Source: JBFHNV01 sp041593595 (GTDB lineage: Bacteria > Pseudomonadota > Gammaproteobacteria > HK1). Taken from it: 49,467 nt of DNA. The notes under the pieces are model-generated. The model did no database searches and was not told the DNA's origin. It saw nothing but the letters and a program-made list of their open reading frames with translations. Position numbers and translations under genes: made by a program. Every line of letters begins with the position of its first letter. Position 1 is the stretch's first letter. The stretch covers positions 1 through 49,467 of the forward strand of contig JBFHNV010000011.1 of NCBI GenBank assembly GCA_041593595.1, written 5' to 3'. This document shows positions 23,966 to 34,577 of this stretch, one piece after another.

Positions 23966-26101
23966 TTGAGTCCAGCGACCGCGGCGCGCGTCGGCGCCGA
24001 CATCGGCGGCACCTTCACGGACGTGGCGCTCGAGACGGGCACCGGGCGGTACACGGCGAAGACCCTCACCACCCACGACGCGCCGGAGCGCGGCGTCCTC
24101 GGCGCGCTGCGCGAGGCGCTCGCGAACGCCGGCGTGGCGCCTGGCGAGGTCTCGGTCTTCATCTACGGGACGACCCTCGCGACGAACCTGCTCATCGAGC
24201 GCAAGGGATCGCCCACCGCGCTGCTCACCACCGAAGGGTTCCGTGACAGCATCGAGATGCGCAACGAGAACCGCTACGAGCAGTACGATTTGAACATCGA
24301 TCTGCCGCGCCCGCTGGTGCCGCGGGCACTGCGCCTGCCGGTCCGCGAGCGGGTGAGCGCCCACGGCAAGGTGCTGGTGCCCCTGGACGAGGCGCAGGTG
24401 GAGGCGCTGGTGCCGACGCTGGAGCGTGAAGAGGTGCGCAGCCTCGCCATCGGCTTCCTGCACAGCTACCTGCACCCGGCCCACGAGCAACGGGCACGGG
24501 AGATCCTGGCCGCACGCCTGCCGGATGCGGAGATCACGCTGTCGTCCGAGGTCTCGCCCGAGATGCGCGAGTACGAGCGGATCTCCACCGCCTGCGCCAA
24601 CGCCTACGTGCAGCCGCTCATGAGCCGGCACCTGCACCGACTCGAGCGGGCGCTGGCCGACGAGGGGGTGCGCTGCCCGCTGTACCTGATGCTCTCCGGC
24701 GGCGGCATCACCACCCTCGACACCGCGGCGCGCTTCCCGGTGCGCCTGGTGGAGTCCGGCCCCGCGGGCGGCGCCATCTTCTCCGCCCACATCGCCCGCG
24801 AGCTGGGCATCGAGGACGTGGTGTCCTACGACATGGGCGGCACCACGGCCAAGATCTGCCTCATCGACGACGGCCAGCCCCAGACCAGCCGCACCTTCGA
24901 GGTGGCGCGGGTGTACCGGTTCCTGAAAGGCAGCGGGCTGCCGCTGCGCATCCCGGTCATCGAGATGGTGGAGATCGGCGCCGGCGGCGGCTCCATCGCC
25001 AGCATCGACGCCATGGGACGCATCGCCGTCGGGCCGGAAAGCGCGGGCTCCGATCCGGGCCCCGCCTGCTACGGGCTCGGCGGCGAGGCCCCCACCGTGA
25101 CCGACGCCGACCTGGTGCTCGGGCGCATCGACCCGGACAACTTCGCCGGCGGCGCCATGCGCCTGCATCGCGAGCGTGCCGAGCAGGCGCTGGCGCGGGT
25201 GGTGGGCGAGCCCCAGGGGCTGTCGACGCCGCTGGCGGCGCTGGGCGTGTCCGAGATGGTGGACGAGAACATGTCCAACGCCGCCCGGGTGCACGCCATC
25301 GAGAGCGGCAAGTTCATCGAGGCGCGAACGCTGGTGGCCTTCGGCGGCGCGGCGCCGGTGCACGCCGCGCGCATGGCGGAGAAGCTCGGCATGCACCGGG
25401 TGGTGGTGCCGCCCGGCGCCGGCGTCGGGTCGGCCATCGGCTTCCTGCGGGCGCCGGTGGCCTACGAGGTCACCCGCAGCCACTACCAGCGGCTGGGCAC
25501 CCTGGACCCCGAGTCCACCAACGCCCTCCTCGACGGAATGCGCGCCGAGGCCTGGGGCGTGGTGGAGCCCGGCGCCGGCGGGCGCGAGCTCGTCGAGACC
25601 CGCACCGCCTTCATGCGCTACGTGGGCCAGGGCCACGAGGTGGGGGTGGAGATCCCGGTGCGGGTGGAGGCCGAGCGCCTGGGCCCGGACGCTGGCGCGC
25701 GCCTGCGCGAGCGCTTCGAGGCCGAGTACCACCGTCTCTACGAGCGCACCATCCCGGATCTGGAGATCGAGATCCTGACCTGGGTGCTGCTGGTGAGCAC
25801 CCGCGCAGAGCCGGTGGAGGCCGTGCCCCCGGCGGCGCCGGTCGCCGCGCCCCCGCCCACCGGCGAGCGGCGCCTGCTGGACACCGACACCGGCGAGTAC
25901 GTGACGGTGCCGCACTACGAGCGCGACACGCTCGCGCCTGGCGCCACCGTCCAGGGGCCCGCCGTGATCGTCGAGAAGGACACGGCCACGGTGGTCACCG
26001 CCCCTTTCCGGGCCACCGTCCACCCCCTCGGTCACATCGTCATGGAGCGCCGGGACTCCGTCCCCGGCGCCACCGGCACTCCGACCCAACAGCGTCCCTG
26101 A
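23966..26101 (+). CDS. hyuA: Hydantoinase/oxoprolinase A subunit
   Basis: 711 aa from a TTG start with AGGGAA about 9 nt upstream; the upstream frame is long but of unnatural composition. The N-terminal ATPase core begins VGADIGGTFTDVAL (phosphate-binding motif of the ASKHA fold). Further conserved blocks are IYGTTLATNLLIERKG, LMLSGGGITT, VESGPAGGAIFSAHIA, SYDMGGTTAKICLID and 'FGGAAPVHAARMAEKLG'. The family uses ATP to open 5-membered cyclic amides or activate related carbonyl compounds (N-methylhydantoinase, 5-oxoprolinase, acetone carboxylase subunits). The substrate cannot be fixed without further context. The B subunit follows after 14 nt. Confidence 0.92.
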   Translation: MSPATAARVGADIGGTFTDVALETGTGRYTAKTLTTHDAPERGVLGALREALANAGVAPGEVSVFIYGTTLATNLLIERKGSPTALLTTEGFRDSIEMRNENRYEQYDLNIDLPRPLVPRALRLPVRERVSAHGKVLVPLDEAQVEALVPTLEREEVRSLAIGFLHSYLHPAHEQRAREILAARLPDAEITLSSEVSPEMREYERISTACANAYVQPLMSRHLHRLERALADEGVRCPLYLMLSGGGITTLDTAARFPVRLVESGPAGGAIFSAHIARELGIEDVVSYDMGGTTAKICLIDDGQPQTSRTFEVARVYRFLKGSGLPLRIPVIEMVEIGAGGGSIASIDAMGRIAVGPESAGSDPGPACYGLGGEAPTVTDADLVLGRIDPDNFAGGAMRLHRERAEQALARVVGEPQGLSTPLAALGVSEMVDENMSNAARVHAIESGKFIEARTLVAFGGAAPVHAARMAEKLGMHRVVVPPGAGVGSAIGFLRAPVAYEVTRSHYQRLGTLDPESTNALLDGMRAEAWGVVEPGAGGRELVETRTAFMRYVGQGHEVGVEIPVRVEAERLGPDAGARLRERFEAEYHRLYERTIPDLEIEILTWVLLVSTRAEPVEAVPPAAPVAAPPPTGERRLLDTDTGEYVTVPHYERDTLAPGATVQGPAVIVEKDTATVVTAPFRATVHPLGHIVMERRDSVPGATGTPTQQRP

Positions 26102-26115
26102 CGCGAGGTCACCCC

Positions 26116-27852
26116 ATGAACAGCAACGACGCGCTCATGCGGATCCGCATGCAGGTCATGTGGAACCGGCTCATCTCCGTCGTGGAGGAGCAGGCCCAGA
26201 CCCTGGTGCGCACCGCGTTCTCCACCAGCGTGCGCGAGGCGGGGGATCTCGCCGCGGCGGTGTTCGACCGCCAGGGCCGCATGCTGGCCCAGGCCGTCAC
26301 CGGCACCCCCGGCCACATCAACGCCATGGCCGAGGCCATCGTGCACTTCATCCGCAAGCACCCGGTGGACACCATGGAGCCGGGGGACGTGTTCATCACC
26401 AACGACCCGTGGATGACGTCGGGGCACCTGCACGACATCACGGTGGTCTCCCCCACCTTCCACCGGGGCAGGGTGGTGGCGCTGTTCGCCAACACCTGCC
26501 ACGTGGTGGACATCGGCGGGCGCGGCTTCGGACCGGACGCGCGCCAGGTCTTCGAGGAGGGGATCAACATCCCCATCATGCACCTGTTCCGCAAGGGCGA
26601 GCCCAACCAGACCCTGCTGGACATCGTGCGCACCAACGTGCGCGAGCCCATGCAGGTGGTGGGCGACATCTTCTCCTTCGCGGCGTCCAACGACACGGGC
26701 TCCAAGCGCCTCATCGCCATGCTCGACGAGTTCGGGCTCGACGACATCGACGCGCTGGCCGAGTTCATCATCGAGAGCTCCCGCGCCGCCACCGTGGAGC
26801 GCATCGCCAGGCTTCCCAACGGCACCTACGGGAACGTGCAGATCATCGACGGCTACGACGAGCCGGTGCGCCTGCAGGCGGCGCTCACGGTCTCCGACGA
26901 CAACATCCACGTGGACTACGCCGGCACCTCGCCGGCCAGCGCCCACGGCATCAACGTGGTGCTCAACTACACCAAGGCCTACACCTGCTTCGGGGTGAAG
27001 TGCGTGGTGGCGCCAGACATCCCTAACAACTACGGTTCGCTGCTGCCCATCACCTTCTCGGCGCCGGCAGGCTGCATCCTCAACGTGCCGCGCCCCTACG
27101 CGGTGGCGGCGCGCCACATCATCGGCCACCTGCTGCCGGACACCATCCTCGGCTGCCTGCACCAGGTGGTGGACGGCGGCTGCCAGGCGGAGGGGTCGGC
27201 GTCGCTGTGGAACGTTCAGCTCCGGGGCGGGCCGTCGGTGTCACGCGGCAGCGGCTACAACGCCGAGATCCCGGAGTTCGAGATGCTGCAGTTCAACAGC
27301 GGCGGCACCGGCGGTCGACCGACCAAGGACGGGCTGAGCGCGACGGCCTTCCCCAGCGGCGTGCGCGGCATGCCGGTGGAGGCCAACGAGGCCATCACGC
27401 CGGTGGTGTTCTGGCGCAAGGAGCTGCGCTCCGACTCCGGCGGCGCCGGGCGCACCCGCGGGGGCCTCGGGCAGATCATCGAGATCGGCGGCGAGGAAGG
27501 GATCCCCTTCGACGTGCTGGCCATGTTCGAGCGCGTCGACCACCCGCCCCGCGGACGCGAGGGCGGGCGAAACGGCGCGGCGGGCGTGGTGCGCCTCGCG
27601 TCGGGGAAGCGTTTGAGAGCCAAGGGCCAGCAGTCCATTCCGCCCCACGACCGCCTGGTGCTGGAGATGGCGGGTGGGGGCGGGTTCGGGGATCCGCTGG
27701 CGCGGGACCCGGAGCGGGTGGCGGAGGACGTGCGCAACGGCTACGTGTCGCGGGAGCGGGCGCTGGAGGACTACGGGGTGGTGGTGGATGTGTCAGGACG
27801 GCTGGACGCCGACGCCACCGCGGAGGCGCGGGCGGGGCGGGGACCGGCCTGA
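26116..27852 (+). CDS. hyuB: Hydantoinase/oxoprolinase B subunit
   Basis: 578 aa, of typical HyuB length, with GAGG about 7 nt before the ATG. Conserved blocks include the N-terminal RTAFSTSVREAGDLAAAVFD, PGDVFITNDPWMTSGHLHD (metal-site region with Asp and His) and the C-terminal glycine-rich MAGGGGFGDPLARDPERV, all diagnostic of the family. HyuB forms a complex with the ATPase subunit HyuA encoded directly upstream and carries the hydrolytic or ligase chemistry. With only the A-B pair and no amidase, racemase or transporter alongside, the pathway is open. Confidence 0.92.
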   Translation: MNSNDALMRIRMQVMWNRLISVVEEQAQTLVRTAFSTSVREAGDLAAAVFDRQGRMLAQAVTGTPGHINAMAEAIVHFIRKHPVDTMEPGDVFITNDPWMTSGHLHDITVVSPTFHRGRVVALFANTCHVVDIGGRGFGPDARQVFEEGINIPIMHLFRKGEPNQTLLDIVRTNVREPMQVVGDIFSFAASNDTGSKRLIAMLDEFGLDDIDALAEFIIESSRAATVERIARLPNGTYGNVQIIDGYDEPVRLQAALTVSDDNIHVDYAGTSPASAHGINVVLNYTKAYTCFGVKCVVAPDIPNNYGSLLPITFSAPAGCILNVPRPYAVAARHIIGHLLPDTILGCLHQVVDGGCQAEGSASLWNVQLRGGPSVSRGSGYNAEIPEFEMLQFNSGGTGGRPTKDGLSATAFPSGVRGMPVEANEAITPVVFWRKELRSDSGGAGRTRGGLGQIIEIGGEEGIPFDVLAMFERVDHPPRGREGGRNGAAGVVRLASGKRLRAKGQQSIPPHDRLVLEMAGGGGFGDPLARDPERVAEDVRNGYVSRERALEDYGVVVDVSGRLDADATAEARAGRGPA

Positions 27853-28190
27853 TCCTCGATACGGCCGCGCTCCACGGCGCGGCGCACCTGCTCGCGGCGC
27901 TTCTCGTCGTCGAGGAAGAGGCTCGCGATGAAGACGTCGTCGCTGCGGCGCTTCACGTCGCGGAGCCCGGGGCGGCGGGAGGTGCCCCGCCAGCGTGTCG
28001 CAACCGGCCGCGGCGGAGCCACGCGGGGGGCGGCACGACGCAGCCGCCCACGGGCCGGCCGACGGCGCCACGGGGGCCGTCCAGGGTCCGTCGCCAACCG
28101 GGCGTGGGCCCGGTCCCGGTACGCTCCGGACCCTTTGCTCCACCGCCCGATTCGCGTAGACAGGCACCGGCAACTCGCAGCACCCCCGTC
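27853..28190. other. Intergenic region with a coding-looking minus-strand segment
   Basis: About 340 nt with no well-supported gene. On the minus strand, a frame ending at 27771 (inside the hyuB tail) encodes a plausible amphipathic segment (VFIASLFLDDEKRREQVRR), but no ribosome-binding site precedes the possible GTG at 27956 and the tail becomes low-complexity. It may be the end of a decayed gene. The right part should hold the promoter of the gene at 28191. Confidence 0.4.
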
Positions 28191-29444
28191 ATGCGCCGCC
28201 TCTTCCGCGTCCTCGTCGTCCTGGTCTTCCTGCTGCTGGCGGGCGCCGTCGCCGCGGTGCTCCTCGCCTTCGACGACCGGCCCCTCGTGGCCGAGGTCGG
28301 GCGGCTGACGCCCGCCCAGGTGGAGCGCGCCGTGGCGCTGCTGCGCGCCAACGACCCCCGGAAGCTGAAGGACGGCCAGCTCGGTCAGGTCAGCCTCACC
28401 GACGACCAGATGGCGCTCGCCATCTCCTATGCCATCGGCCGCGTCACGGCGGGGGGCGCCGAGGTCCGGGCCGACGATGCGGCGCTGCGGCTGCGGGCCA
28501 CCGTCCAGGTCCCGCGCTCGCCCCTCGGGCGCTACCTGAACGTGGACGCGGCGCTGACCGAGGACGAGGCGCTGCCCCGGGTGCAGGCGCTTCGCATCGG
28601 CAGCATCCCGGTGCCCCGCTGGCTCGCCGACCTGGCGATGCGCCGGGCCGTCGGGGCCCTGCACGCCGACGCCGACACGCGCTCCGCGGCAGAGATGATC
28701 CGCTCCGTGCGCTTCGCCCCCGGTCGCATGCGAGTGACCTACCGCTGGCAGGAGGACACCGTGAAGCGGCTGCGCGCGCGGCTCGTGCCGGAGGCCGACC
28801 AGGCGCGCATGCGCGCCTACAGCGATCACCTGGTCCGGGCGGCGAGGACCCTGCCGAAGGGCGCGGGCCTTCACGAGCTGCTCGCTCCGATGCTGGAGCT
28901 CGCGGCGCAGCGCTCCGCCGCCGGTGATCCGGCGAGCGAGAACCGCATCGCGCTGCTCGTGCTGGAGGCGCACGTCAACGGCCGCGACCTGGGACTGCTG
29001 GTGCCGGGCGCCCGGGAGTGGCCCAGGCCGCGACGGCTCTCGCCCACGCTTCAGGGCCGGCGGGACTTCGCCCAGCATTTCATGACCTCGGCGGTCGTCG
29101 CCGCGCTCGCCGGCACCGCCTTCTCGGACGCGCTCGGGATCTACAAGGAGGTGGACGATGCCCGCGGCGGCAGCGGCTTCAGCTTCACCGACCTCGCCGC
29201 GGATCGCGCCGGCACGCGCTTCGGTGAGCGCAGCGTTCGCTCCCACGACCATGCGCGCTCGATCCAGGACGCCGCCCGAAGCGGGCTTGCCGATGCCGAC
29301 CTCATGCCGCCCGCGCGGGATCTCCCCGAGCACCTGAGCGAGGCGGAGTTCCGCAGCCGCTTCGGCGGGCTCGACGATCCCCGCTACCTGAGGGTCGCCG
29401 AGGAGATCGAGCGGCGGCTCGACACGTTGCCGCTCTACCGCTAG
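28191..29444 (+). CDS. Membrane-anchored conserved protein of unknown function
   Basis: 417 aa. A single N-terminal membrane anchor (MRRLFRVLVVLVFLLLAGAV, about 1-27) precedes a large periplasmic domain. The C-terminal third has distinctive conserved-looking blocks: FAQHFMTSAVVAALAGTAFS, 'LGIYKEVDDARGGSGFSFTD', then LAADRAGTRFGE. The 'GGSGFSFTDLAADRAGxxF' segment looks like the core of a real family that I have no name for. No zinc, Ser-His-Asp or other classical catalytic arrangement is obvious. No clear ribosome-binding site is visible, so the start is chosen from the signal-anchor position. Monocistronic, followed by a hairpin. Confidence 0.75.
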   Translation: MRRLFRVLVVLVFLLLAGAVAAVLLAFDDRPLVAEVGRLTPAQVERAVALLRANDPRKLKDGQLGQVSLTDDQMALAISYAIGRVTAGGAEVRADDAALRLRATVQVPRSPLGRYLNVDAALTEDEALPRVQALRIGSIPVPRWLADLAMRRAVGALHADADTRSAAEMIRSVRFAPGRMRVTYRWQEDTVKRLRARLVPEADQARMRAYSDHLVRAARTLPKGAGLHELLAPMLELAAQRSAAGDPASENRIALLVLEAHVNGRDLGLLVPGAREWPRPRRLSPTLQGRRDFAQHFMTSAVVAALAGTAFSDALGIYKEVDDARGGSGFSFTDLAADRAGTRFGERSVRSHDHARSIQDAARSGLADADLMPPARDLPEHLSEAEFRSRFGGLDDPRYLRVAEEIERRLDTLPLYR

Positions 29445-29462
29445 GCGCCTGCGGCCCGGCGG

Positions 29463-29493
29463 GAGTCGCGCTGGAGCGGTACGCTCGCGACTC
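29463..29493 (+). terminator. Hairpin after the membrane-anchored gene
   Basis: GAGTCGCG at 29463-29470 pairs perfectly with CGCGACTC at 29486-29493, 19 nt after the stop at 29444. The following sequence is C-rich rather than T-rich, so termination efficiency is uncertain. Confidence 0.45.
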
Positions 29494-29709
29494 GCCCCCT
29501 TCGGGCCCAGGGGCGCCGCCGGGCCACCGGCCAGCAGCAGTGCCTGGCATGTGCAAGTATTCTCCATGGCCACTGGCCGGGCGACGTGGTCGCGGAGAAG
29601 GGCCCCGGGTGCGTGCCCACCGCCACCGTTCGGACGGCGGCTGCCGGAGCTCGAGGCCCGGACACGCCCAGGTCCGCCGCCCGGGCGTACGAAGCCGCGA
29701 GCACGAGGG

Positions 29710-30372
29710 ATGAATCGCGAGAAGCTGAGAGAAGCCGAGGCGAGCTTCCTGCAGATCTACCCCCGCGGCTTCGCCGATCCGGCCATCCAGCCGCTGCGCA
29801 GGAAGCACAACGTGGACAGGCTGGTCGCGTTCACGCAGGAGAACCTCACCCGGGCGAGCTGCAACCGTCCGGAGTTCGTGGCCGAGATGCTGCTCAGGAT
29901 CATCAGCCGCTCCTCCATGGTGTCGCGCTTCGAGAAGCCGCGCTTCCGGGAGTTCATCGGATCGCTGGGCTCCGAGGACAAGAGGGCGCTGGCATACGCC
30001 GTCGAGCAGCGTCTGTTCGGGCGAAAGCAGAAAGGGTTCGAGGCGGTCCTCGACATGCTGCTGCATCACGGGATCGCCAGATGGGCCGTCATCTCGGCGG
30101 TGCCGTTCTACTTCGCGCCGCGGCGCGAGGTCTTCGTGAAGCCCACGACCGCGAAAGGCATCCTCGCATTTCTCGAGGTGGACAGCCCGCGCTACCACGC
30201 GACCCCGTCCTGGGCGTTCTACCGGGGGTTCCGGGACCTGCTCACCGAGGTGAGGAAGCTGGTCAGCCCCTCGCTGTCGCCCAGCAACGCGGCGCTGAGC
30301 GGCTTCCTGATGATGAGCTTCGCCGCGGCGGATCGAGGCGTCGCGGCTGCCCGGCCCGAGGCCGCGCGATGA
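29710..30372 (+). CDS. Conserved hypothetical protein coupled to a UbiB-like kinase
   Basis: 220 aa, from an ATG preceded by a very close GAGGG; an earlier in-frame ATG gives an Arg/Pro-rich extension that looks untranslated. The protein is helical and soluble (FADPAIQPLRRKHNVDRLVAF, 'AYAVEQRLFGRKQKGFEAVLDMLLHH'), with an aromatic-rich C-terminal half (VPFYFAPRREVFVKPTTAKG, 'HATPSWAFYRGFRDLL'). I recognise no domain. Its stop overlaps the next ATG (ATGA), so it is translationally coupled to the kinase and likely works with it. Confidence 0.75.
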   Translation: MNREKLREAEASFLQIYPRGFADPAIQPLRRKHNVDRLVAFTQENLTRASCNRPEFVAEMLLRIISRSSMVSRFEKPRFREFIGSLGSEDKRALAYAVEQRLFGRKQKGFEAVLDMLLHHGIARWAVISAVPFYFAPRREVFVKPTTAKGILAFLEVDSPRYHATPSWAFYRGFRDLLTEVRKLVSPSLSPSNAALSGFLMMSFAAADRGVAAARPEAAR

Positions 30373-31871
30373 GCCTGGACTGGAGCGATCTCCTCGACGA
30401 GGGCGCACTCGCCGATCTCCTCTCGGAGGAGTACGCGAGATTCGCGGGCCCCGTCTGCGAGGCGCTGGCGGTGTTCCTTGGCGGGCTGCCGGACGCGGCG
30501 CAGCGCGACGTGCTGGCGGCCCAGGCGGCGCTTCCGGGGGGAACGGACGCGGCACAACGCCTGGGAGCGGTGGCGCAGCAATGCCCCGTGCTCCACAAGC
30601 TGGGGCAGACCCTCGCCCGCGATCGACGACTGGATTCGACGCTGCGACGCGAGCTCTGCAAGCTGGAAGCCATGCCGCCAACGGTGCCCGTGGACACGCT
30701 GCGCGGCGTCCTCGACGAGGAGCTAGGATCGCTCGAGGGCCACGGCATCAGGCTCGACCCCGCCCCGGTGGGACAGGCCAGCGTTGCGGTCGTGGTCGGG
30801 TACGAAGACGGGGAACGACGCGGGGTCTTCAAGATCCTCAAGCCGGGGATCCGGGAGCGTCTCGAGCTGGAGCTCGAGCTGCTCGCGCGGGTCGGGCTCC
30901 ATCTGGACGAGCGCTGCGCCGAGCTGGGAATCCCGAAGCTGCGCTACGAGGATGCGTTCCGGCAGATCGAGCGCAAGCTGCGCGACGAGGTCCATCTGGA
31001 CGTGGAGCAGCGCAACCTGGCGCTGGCGGCGCGCCACTATGCGCCGCTCACGAGCGTACAGGTTCCGGCGCTCTACGAGCACTGCACGCCGCGCGTGACT
31101 GCCATGGAACGTGTGACGGGACGCAAGATCACGGAACACGGCCTTGTCTCCGCCCACGCCAGGGAGCGGCTGGCGGCGATCCTCGCCACCGCTCTGCTGG
31201 CGCGTCCCGTGCTCTCGACTCGCGACGATGCGCTGTTTCACGGCGATCCGCACGCCGGAAACCTGTTGCTCACGCGGGAGGGGCGAGTGGCGATGCTGGA
31301 CTGGAGCCTCGCGGGCACGCTGCGGCACGAGGAGCGGGAGGCAATCGTCCACCTGCTGCTGAGTGCGATGATGCTCGACGAGCAGCGGGTCTGCGAGAGC
31401 CTCGCGACGTTCGACGAGCGCAGGAAGCCTGGGCCCGGCGCGCTCGCCAACGTGGTGGGGCGCCATCTGCAGCGGCTGCGCCAGGGTCGGCTGCCGAGCC
31501 TCGACTGGTTCGTCTCGCTGATGGACGACGCCGTCGAGCGCGCCGGGATGCGCGCGCGAGCCGACCTGATGCTGTTCCGCAAGTCGCTGCACGTCCTCGA
31601 CGGGCTCATGACAGAGCTGGAGACGGTGTGGAGACCCACCGACCGGGCGATTGCGTTCGAGTTCGTCAGGCAGCTGGCGACCGAGTGGCCTCGGCGCTGG
31701 CTCTCGGCACCGGATTCAAGAGACTTCTCGTCGCGCCTGTCCAACGCCGACCTGGCCCGGCTGATGCTGGGCGTCTATCCGGCGGTGGGGCGATTCTGGA
31801 CGCAGCGTACGCTGGAGGCGTTCTCCGACGTTCCGCCTCACGGCGCCGCGGGAGCGTGTAAAGGGTTCTGA
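30369..31871 (+). CDS. ABC1/UbiB-family atypical kinase-like protein
   Basis: 500 aa. The UbiB hallmark KxGQ motif appears as HKLGQTLARD (Lys77-Gln80), followed by a divergent A-rich loop (PAPVGQASVAVV, about 131-142), the nucleotide-binding Lys158 (FKILKPG), the catalytic-loop HGDPHAGN (291-298) and the metal-binding Asp311 (MLDWSLAG). The family includes UbiB/COQ8, which assist ubiquinone synthesis or lipid handling. This copy lacks an obvious C-terminal membrane pair and is not with ubi genes, so it is probably a specialised paralogue. It is coupled to the unknown 220-aa protein upstream. Confidence 0.88.
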   Translation: MSLDWSDLLDEGALADLLSEEYARFAGPVCEALAVFLGGLPDAAQRDVLAAQAALPGGTDAAQRLGAVAQQCPVLHKLGQTLARDRRLDSTLRRELCKLEAMPPTVPVDTLRGVLDEELGSLEGHGIRLDPAPVGQASVAVVVGYEDGERRGVFKILKPGIRERLELELELLARVGLHLDERCAELGIPKLRYEDAFRQIERKLRDEVHLDVEQRNLALAARHYAPLTSVQVPALYEHCTPRVTAMERVTGRKITEHGLVSAHARERLAAILATALLARPVLSTRDDALFHGDPHAGNLLLTREGRVAMLDWSLAGTLRHEEREAIVHLLLSAMMLDEQRVCESLATFDERRKPGPGALANVVGRHLQRLRQGRLPSLDWFVSLMDDAVERAGMRARADLMLFRKSLHVLDGLMTELETVWRPTDRAIAFEFVRQLATEWPRRWLSAPDSRDFSSRLSNADLARLMLGVYPAVGRFWTQRTLEAFSDVPPHGAAGACKGF

Positions 31872-31945
31872 CAGCGCTTGCGCCGGGGGGCACGGACCGT
31901 CCACGGCCGGGGCGCACACCTTCGAGCCACGACGGGAGGCCCTGG

Positions 31946-33388
<1,443 letters not shown>

Positions 33389-33397
33389 GGCGGGCGA

Positions 33398-33514
33398 TCA
33401 CGGATTCGCCTCCCGGTCCGGCGCCACCGTGAGGATGACCGCCACGCCTGGCACCCGCCGTGCCCACATGCCCCTGGGCGCGACGAGGTAGCCCACCCGC
33501 GCCGCGCCCGGCAT
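33398..33514 (-). CDS. Possible 38-aa ORF or gene remnant
   Basis: Between the RCC1 gene and the peptidase stop, the minus strand encodes 38 residues starting MPGAARVGYLVAPRG and ending TVAPDREANP. The composition is natural-looking and the frame closes with TGA, but there is no ribosome-binding site and no recognisable family. It may be the tail of a decayed gene. Confidence 0.25.
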   Translation of the reverse strand: MPGAARVGYLVAPRGMWARRVPGVAVILTVAPDREANP

Positions 33515-33551
33515 CACGATGACCGGTGATCCCGGCTTTCGGAACAGCTAT

Positions 33552-34577
33552 TCAGTCGATGCCGGCGAGCGCCTTCGCCGTTGACTCGATGCCGATGACC
33601 ACGCGCGCCATACGCTCGTAGTCGAGCTTGTCCGCGGTGTCCGCGGGCGTGTGGTAATGGGGATAGCGAAACGGCGCCGTGTCGGTGACCATGATCGCGG
33701 GATAGCCGACCTGCCAGAATGACCAGTGATCCGACCAGCCGATGCCAGGGACGCTCGCGGGCGCCGCCACGCCCTCGGAGGGAATCGTCGCCACCGTGCG
33801 AAATGCATCGATGGCCTGCCGCACCAGCGCGCGTGAGGACACGTTGCCAACGAAGGCGATGAAGTTTCCGGTATCCGGGTACAGCAGGTTCAGGCCGGGC
33901 GGGTACTTCTGGCTGCCTGGCTCATCGGAGTAGTAGCCGATCGTCTCCAGGCTGATCATCGCCACGATCCGCTCGCCGCGCGCCCGCGCGCGGCGCGCAT
34001 ACACCAGGCTGCCTTGGTTCTCGGTCCAGAAGCTGGGCAATTCTTCGTTGACGAACGCGGCGAAACGCAGCGTGCGCGAGGGGCGAGCGCCGGCGAGGGC
34101 GCGCGCGAGCGCGAGCGTGGCCGCGATTCCGGAGGCATTGTCGTTCGCGCCGACAGTGCCCCGCATCTGCAGATCCTCGGCGGTGTCGTAGTGGGCGCCG
34201 ATGACCACGATCTCCTCGCGCCGGTCGTTCCCCGGCAGCTCCACGATCACGTTGTCGTAGCTCCAGCCGTCGATCCTGTAGCGCTGGCGCTCGACCGCGT
34301 AGCCATGGCGTGACAGCTCCTCGTCCAGCCACCCGGCCGCGCGCTGGAGCGCGACCTGGTTGACGACGTTTCGGGGACCGAAGGCGGTGAGACGCTCGAC
34401 GTCCCGGCGAAGCGATGCCGCCAGGGTCTTCTCCGCCGCCGTTGCTGCGGGCAGCGCGCCGGCGAGCCTCTCTCCCGGCATGCGGATCATCGTCCACCAT
34501 CCGGCGACGCCGGCGAGGAGCAGGACGAATGCGAGAACGCACAGGCGGATCAGCGCCCCTCGGGTGACGAGCTTCAC
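33552..34577 (-). CDS. M28-family zinc aminopeptidase, membrane-anchored
   Basis: 341 aa with a GTG start. The N-terminal membrane segment (about 8-30) is a signal anchor, placing the catalytic domain in the periplasm. The M28 zinc site is complete: His129 (GAHYDT), Asp146 (GANDNASG), the Glu pair 178-179 (FVNEEL, general base and zinc bridge), Glu211 (SLETIGYYS) and His309 (YPHYHTPADT). This predicts a two-zinc exopeptidase that removes N-terminal residues from peptides. It stands alone on the minus strand. Confidence 0.92.
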   Translation of the reverse strand: MKLVTRGALIRLCVLAFVLLLAGVAGWWTMIRMPGERLAGALPAATAAEKTLAASLRRDVERLTAFGPRNVVNQVALQRAAGWLDEELSRHGYAVERQRYRIDGWSYDNVIVELPGNDRREEIVVIGAHYDTAEDLQMRGTVGANDNASGIAATLALARALAGARPSRTLRFAAFVNEELPSFWTENQGSLVYARRARARGERIVAMISLETIGYYSDEPGSQKYPPGLNLLYPDTGNFIAFVGNVSSRALVRQAIDAFRTVATIPSEGVAAPASVPGIGWSDHWSFWQVGYPAIMVTDTAPFRYPHYHTPADTADKLDYERMARVVIGIESTAKALAGID

